Shown here piece by piece: positions 58,849 through 64,000 of a DNA stretch of 64,000 nt. The notes beneath the pieces are model-generated. The model ran no database searches, was not told the DNA's origin, and saw only the letters and a program-made list of their open reading frames with translations. Within the stretch, counting starts at the first letter, position 1. Each line of letters begins with the position of its first letter. Where the stretch lies: positions 2,914,001 to 2,978,000 of the forward strand of contig JAUDYN010000008.1 of NCBI GenBank assembly GCA_030407005.1, written 5' to 3'. The translations under genes and the position numbers were made by a program. This stretch comes from Desarmillaria ectypa (Eukaryota > Basidiomycota > Agaricomycetes > Agaricales > Physalacriaceae).

Positions 58849-59239
58849 TGTTATGATTTTTCCATTTATTCACCTTATCCAAGGTCCTATCCATATGCAT
58901 CACTCAAAACACTGATGTCCATTGATAAGCCTTATCAATTCCTCTTTGTATCACCTATTCCTAATAGCCTCACCATGGTTGGACCATAGTCACCTGACTC
59001 TTATGGTTTCATGCATGTATACCATTGTTTCACCTATTATTAGCCCAATACTTTCAGTATATAAATAGAGTAGCTTTTGTATATACTCTCTATCTTTTGA
59101 CTAAACTTAAATATATACACCATTTTCTACACTCTTCCAAAGGTCCTGCCACTCTCTTATCATGGGTGATTGTCTGAATGTGAGGCAGCCCAAGAGTAGC
59201 ACTTGATCCCAAGATCATATGTCAGACAGGGTTATAACA
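58849..59239 (+). repeat. E1 3' LTR
   Basis: 391 bp, the same length as the 5' LTR, followed by the ctcct duplication. Confidence 0.8.
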
Positions 59240-59899
59240 CTCCTCCTTGAGTATATAGATATATCTGTCATAGTACAGCATTCCCTGATCTTGAATGATT
59301 CCTTGTTTATGATTCAAGGAGGTGGCAATACTATGGTCCCACAGCTTCTTTTGTTACATTGCATCCTGGATCCTTGATTGTTCTTCAGTGGTGGTGGGTA
59401 TGATGAGCATGTGAAAATACTTGGGTAATAAGATGATAATATCCTTGTTATCTTTCTTGCCCTGGTCATGATCATCCTGTCAGCTGAGTAGATCTGCCTT
59501 CTTGTTAGCAGTCCTGGGCTTATGCTGGAGGGTGAAGTGATACTCAGTGAGTTTGGTTACCCACCAGGTCTATCATCAATTCAGTTTCTGCAGTTTTTGG
59601 AAATATTGGAGATTCTGGTGGTCTGTCCAGACCTCTATTTCCTCCTTGGCATCCATAAGATAATGTTGCCACTCTTCCAAAGCCAGCATGATGGCTAGGA
59701 GTTCCTTGTCATAGATCTCATAGTTGCATTCTGTCATGGTTAAGACTTTGAACATAAATGCAACTGGTTGCCATTTATCCTTGTGATTTTGACTGAGGAC
59801 CATGCCAACAGCTCCTTCACTGGCATCTGCCTCAACTCAGAATTTCCCATCATTAGAGAGGATGGTGAGAACTACATCCATCATTATTTGTTCCTTTAG
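59240..59899 (-). mobile_element. Gypsy element E0, RNase H part
   Basis: The minus strand reads GKF*VEADASEGAVGMVLSQ, then YDKELLAIMLALEEWQHYLM, then a linker GMLYYDRYIYILKE that continues directly into the integrase zinc region at 50957. It therefore belongs to the same element, split by E1. The far side is cut by E2 at 59899. Confidence 0.7.
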
Positions 59900-60258
59900 T
59901 ATTATGATTTTTCTATGTTTTCCTTATCTTATCCTACATCTAATCACTATCACCTAATTCTACCATGCTGTCACCTATTCCTGGATGCCTCACCATGACT
60001 GCCACATAGTCACATGACTTCACTTATTTCACATATGGATAACACATGAACACATCTATTATTAGCTCACACATTTTAGTATATAAGTAGAGTAGTTTGC
60101 ATGTATATTTTCTATCTTTTAACTAAATTTATTTGATACCAAACTACCTCATACATCCCAAGACTGAGCCACACTCTAATCCATGGGTGATTGTCTGAAT
60201 GCAAGCCAGCCCTAGAGTTGTGCAAGGTCTGAAGATCATGTGAAAATTAGTCCTAACA
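59900..60258 (+). repeat. E2 5' LTR
   Basis: About 359 bp, TATTATGATTTTT...CCTAACA, aligned end to end with the E1 LTR (shared GTATATAA promoter and CATGGGTGATTGTCTGAATG block). The first dinucleotide is TA, not TG. Confidence 0.65.
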
Positions 60259-60314
60259 ATTAGTTCAAAGATTTTACCTGCTTCTTCACTGCCAGCTGTG
60301 AAGCAGCAACCTAT

Positions 60315-60407
60315 ATGCCAGAAAAACCACAAGAAAAACAAACCATCACTCTCCTACTAGTGCTCTTCACTGCACTATTTGTCCTCACTTATGAGGAAGG
60401 AATCTAG
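60315..60407 (+). CDS. Short transmembrane-type ORF in the E2 leader
   Basis: 30 codons: MPEKPQEKQ, a hydrophobic ITLLLVLFTALFVL segment and TYEEGI. Same position and layout as the 38-codon frame in E1. Confidence 0.35.
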   Translation: MPEKPQEKQTITLLLVLFTALFVLTYEEGI

Positions 60408-60818
60408 GCATATCTATACTGAAGATAGCTTTTACAACCCCATCCCTCTCCACTATTTCCCCTACATTATATCCTACCAAGGTGACCCACCCCCACAAGA
60501 GTGGATCCCATGAAGAAGACATCCAATGAAGAAGACAGGACCCCCTGGCACAGAGTCCATTTCACCAACTCAGAGGAGTTTCCTCCATGTGAGAGGACCC
60601 CCACCCTCTCCAACAATAGGGTGGAATGACCCCCCATCTCACAACAACTCCAATGGAACATACAGGGTATGTTCTGAGCAACCAGCAGGTCCCCCTCTAC
60701 CCACTATGCCTCACCCCATCCAACCTATATTAGGGTACAACACCCAAACAACCCCAGGATGGGTTTACCCCATCCCAGCACCCATCCATATAGCTCCTCA
60801 GCCACCATGCAGGAGTGG

Positions 60819-62175
60819 TGATGTGCTTGGTAACAGTGAGTGACAAAAGAATTAGGGAATGAAAATAAACACCAATCACACTAAATCTCTTACTACTCTA
60901 CACTTAATCACCAATATTAAATTTGGGCAGTTTTAAGTATGATGGAAGCACTCTGAAGACTTTAATAATCAAGTACAGTTGTCTTAAAGATATTTTATCT
61001 ATTACTAGTGAGTTATACAAAGTACTACTCATACTAGCAGGGTGGGTAAGATATAATTGAATAAAGAGTGACTTGGTTTGAGCTACTGCACTCATTCTGA
61101 CTGAAACTGCTTTAGACTGGTGGCACTCTTGGCCCAATACTGCTTCCTACAAGTGATGAACACTTGACTAGCCACACTCTTGGCAAACTAGTGATGCTCT
61201 TGGCCTAAGAATAATACTATAACTCCAAGAAACTTTGCTTGAACTAACTTTAAAACACTCTCGACCTTTGCAGGATACAACAGTGACTTTAAGGGACTTC
61301 AATTCAATGCAATACTATGGGTGACTTGGTGACTATTAATCACTTTGTTGAGGTTAAGCACAAAAGCCTTTAGTTGAAGACACCAGTTACTACTAGTGAG
61401 GGCTCAACTGTGAGGATGGCTTGCCTGCCTTGTACAAGTGCCCATTCCACTACTTATATACTACTGAGGTAGAACTATAAATATCATCTGGGTATAGAGT
61501 ATATTGGTAAGGATTTCTTGGCTAGTCATGAATAATGGTGAATAATCACACAATAGTCGGTCTAGTCAGTTTTCTTTTCAAATGATTGGTTTAGAGACTC
61601 CACAGTCAGTCTTTCTGCATCCTTGGCCCAACTACATGCCCTAGTAATATGGTTATATGAATATCTGGATATTGGTGCCTGTAACAGCTATCCAATCATG
61701 ATTAAGGGTGCAGTCCAGCTACACTAGTATCAATCATAAGAGATCTATATTGCAATAGTCAGATCTGGGCTCAAGGTTAATCCATTTCTAATTTATTTCT
61801 AAGTCCTGTTTCAAGATTGCCATGTGACTAGTTATCCTGACTTAGGCATTTATGGTCAGGCCAGTTTGCTAGTGACAGAACTTTATGAGATCTGTGTACT
61901 CTGCTCCTAGTTTTGGTGTGCTAGTAGTATCCTTCATTTGCTAGTGGCTGTATTTAGTCCTGCTAGCATTCGAGTTACCAGTCTGGCTGGCTGGTAGATT
62001 TAACCCACTAATGGTGTTGCATCTAAGTCCTGGCTCTACCAGTTGCTTACTGCATTTAACTATCAGCTCAAAGCCTCAGCTATAGTCCTCTATGTATCAC
62101 TAGTATAGGATAGATATGCAATAGTATTCTTATGAAATCACAAAATCTAGATGTGAACATGTAGATAGCATATCA
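60819..62175. repeat. 1.36-kb solo LTR, family B copy 2
   Basis: 1357 bp, TGATGTGC...GCATATCA, the same family and orientation as 12914-14273. Flanked by an exact 4-bp duplication gtgg (60815-60818 and 62176-62179), inserted in the gag-side region of E2. Most CG sites kept in copy 1 are TG or CA here, for example near 60835 and 60925. Confidence 0.8.
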
Positions 62176-64000
62176 GTGGTTGGCCCTCAACTGAGAGGAC
62201 TCTGTATGCAGGCCTAACCCAGGCCCCAATATACACATCCACATTTGGGCCAACTGGTATTGACAACTATACCCCCCTGCAGCAGGGAACCTGGCACCTG
62301 GACTATGCTCATGAACAGTTGAGAAGAGATGAAAATTGGAGCACACCCTTTGGGAATTGGCCTGAAGAGAGGCAAACTAACCTGTGGAGGATGGAGAGGC
62401 TCAATTTTGATATGTTTACATATGCTACAGGATACTATGTGAGACTGAAACTCTTCCAGTCCTAATACCAAACATTTGCTCATTATCTGCTTGACACCCC
62501 TATAAACCAACCCCAACCCCTTCCAGACTTGCTGCCAACAAACTGAATCTGACAACCCAGCTACCACCCTGGTAAGGGTGGTAGCCTTCTATTTGCAGTC
62601 ATGGGAGAAGACCCCAGACCAAGTATCAGGTCCACAGAACCACTGAAGCCATCAGCAGAAGAATGGCTATAAGTAGCCAAGGAACAGTTAGCCCAAAAGG
62701 ATCAACAGATTGAAGAGATCTATTAAGAACTTGCAGAAGTGGAGGCTGCCAAGACTCTCCACACAATGCTCTGGTAACTCAGCAGAGAAAAGAAACCCAA
62801 ATGTGGGTGACCAGTTGAGCTCCTATAAGCTCCACCATCAAGGCTGGATTGATTTTCAATCCCAAGACTACTCCTGGGACAGGCCCCACCTGATCTCTAT
62901 CCAAATCCCATCAGGAATGCACCTGATGATGCCCCTTATCTGGGCATCAAGCTGATCTTCATTCGACCCCCTAAACCATTTAAAGGGGACCACAATGATA
63001 GTGTTCTGTCCCTATTTCCAGCTGCTATCACACCTGGTACTATTTGCAACCTCCTACTTCAAGAGGGCTGCCAAGAACTGGTGGGTCTACAAGAGATCTA
63101 AGTATTGGACTGAAGATGCTTATAATGAAACCACCCCCCATTTCTAATATTCCAGTTGGGAGGAATTCATAGATCTTGTCACCCAACAATTTCAGAATCC
63201 AGCAATCAAGAAGGTTTATGAGAAGAGAATGTTTGACCTCCAGATGAGAACATAATACACTTTCTACTACTTCCAGAAGTTGGAAGAGGAAGCCAAGCTA
63301 GTGGGCAGAAAGACCAATGAAAATGAGCATGGAGCCCTGGTAAAGGCCATCTGAATAGGAGCACCATTCTTCTATACCACCTTCATCTCAAACATGGGCA
63401 TCAATATCCCATGCACATATCCCAAATTGAAGAAGTGCATATTGTGCATGTATGAAGAGAGGCAGAGGAAATAGGTCTTTGACCAAACTGCCAGCATACC
63501 CTAAGATGGCCAGAAGGACTCCTGACCCATCCACAACCAACCCAGCAGCAAGCCAGCTGCTAGGGTGACAAGTTCCATAGCCCCAAAGCCAATGGCCAAC
63601 ATGAGTTCCAGTTGGGATGCAAATACCAGCTGATGGACAATGTATGGTGGTCAGGGACAGCTAATGAAGATGGAGGAGAGATGTTTTAGATGTAATGAAA
63701 AGGGCCACATGGCTAAGGACTGCCCTAAGAAAAGGGAATACAAGGACATTCAATCAGTAGGTACCACTAATATAGTGGAAAAAACTGAGTCTAAGATTGA
63801 GAAAGCAAAAAAATAGGCTATCAAGAGTTTGATTTCCCTTATATGGCCAAAGTATCTAGTGGTGCATCCTCAGCTTCCATGGGTTGGACTTATGTACAAT
63901 CTATAGGACTTTATAAAAATATGTGCAATACATATGACTTTGTTCAGACTCTGATCCTGAACACACCTAAAGAATCAAAAAAGAACCAGTACAACACACT

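Larger units (their letters stand above)
50958..59239 (+). mobile_element. Ty3/Gypsy chromovirus E1, complete ends, inactive
   Basis: An 8.28-kb element with two 391-bp LTRs, an exact 5-bp target duplication (ctcct), gag with a zinc knuckle, protease, reverse transcriptase, RNase H, integrase and a C-terminal chromodomain in the Gypsy order, then a purine tract. Coding is destroyed by many in-frame stops, mostly TGA at Arg positions. An integrase deletion removes the zinc finger. A 404-bp solo LTR is nested at 58408. It sits inside E0 pol in the opposite orientation. Confidence 0.85.
59900..64000 (+). mobile_element. Ty3/Gypsy element E2, 5' part, runs off the window
   Basis: A 5' LTR, leader, and gag related to E1 but clearly diverged; gag ends near 63730 with an intact CCHC knuckle (CFRCNEKGHMAKDC). 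The start of the next region is cut at 64000. It is interrupted by a 1.36-kb solo LTR. Stops indicate an inactive copy. Confidence 0.75.

Overview
The window is nuclear DNA of a filamentous basidiomycete, most likely an Agaricomycete. Genes are broken by many short (about 50-60 bp) GT-AG introns. The protein families present (F-box-like proteins with an N-terminal coiled coil, a class II cytochrome P450, a fungal Pex24-type peroxin, a secreted S33/TAP-like hydrolase) and chromodomain Ty3/Gypsy elements whose CpG sites have decayed fit this group. I cannot name the species. All exon structures below were read by eye from splice signals and reading frame; none has transcript support.

Layout. 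(1) 0.5-12.8 kb is ordinary gene-bearing DNA: a decayed F-box/LRR-like gene (-), a peroxisomal membrane peroxin (+), a YheT/EMB8-type alpha/beta hydrolase (-), two small unknown genes (-) and an intact single-exon F-box-like gene (+). (2) 12.9-18.7 kb is a repeat island: a 1.36-kb solo LTR, then sequence almost without CG dinucleotides that holds a dead copy of the F-box/LRR-like gene. It ends in a decaying tRNA-Glu(CTC) gene. (3) 20-26.1 kb holds an unknown basic protein (-), a complete ten-exon cytochrome P450 (-), a divergently placed but damaged monocarboxylate-type MFS transporter (+), and a truncated ADP/ATP carrier fragment (+). (4) 26.1-46.6 kb is a direct tandem triplication of a multi-kilobase cassette. 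Each unit carries one 13-exon secreted S33/TAP-like alpha/beta hydrolase, and all three copies look intact with complete Ser-Asp-His triads. The cassettes also carry decaying passenger genes and a small convergent 75-residue gene that looks whole only in the first unit. (5) 46.3-64 kb is a second CpG-depleted island containing nested LTR retrotransposons: an old minus-strand Gypsy element (E0), a plus-strand Gypsy element (E1) inserted in its integrase, a solo LTR inside E1, a third Gypsy element (E2) inserted in E0, and a 1.36-kb solo LTR inside E2. Several insertions still show exact target-site duplications.

How the parts relate. The S33 array suggests dosage or diversification of an extracellular peptidase/esterase; copy 3 looks like a mosaic of copies 1 and 2. 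The retroelements appear inactive: CGA arginine codons read TGA and catalytic residues are changed, consistently with C-to-T change at CpG. The same decay spills several hundred bases into the flank of S33 copy 3. It stops at the tRNA gene on the other island.
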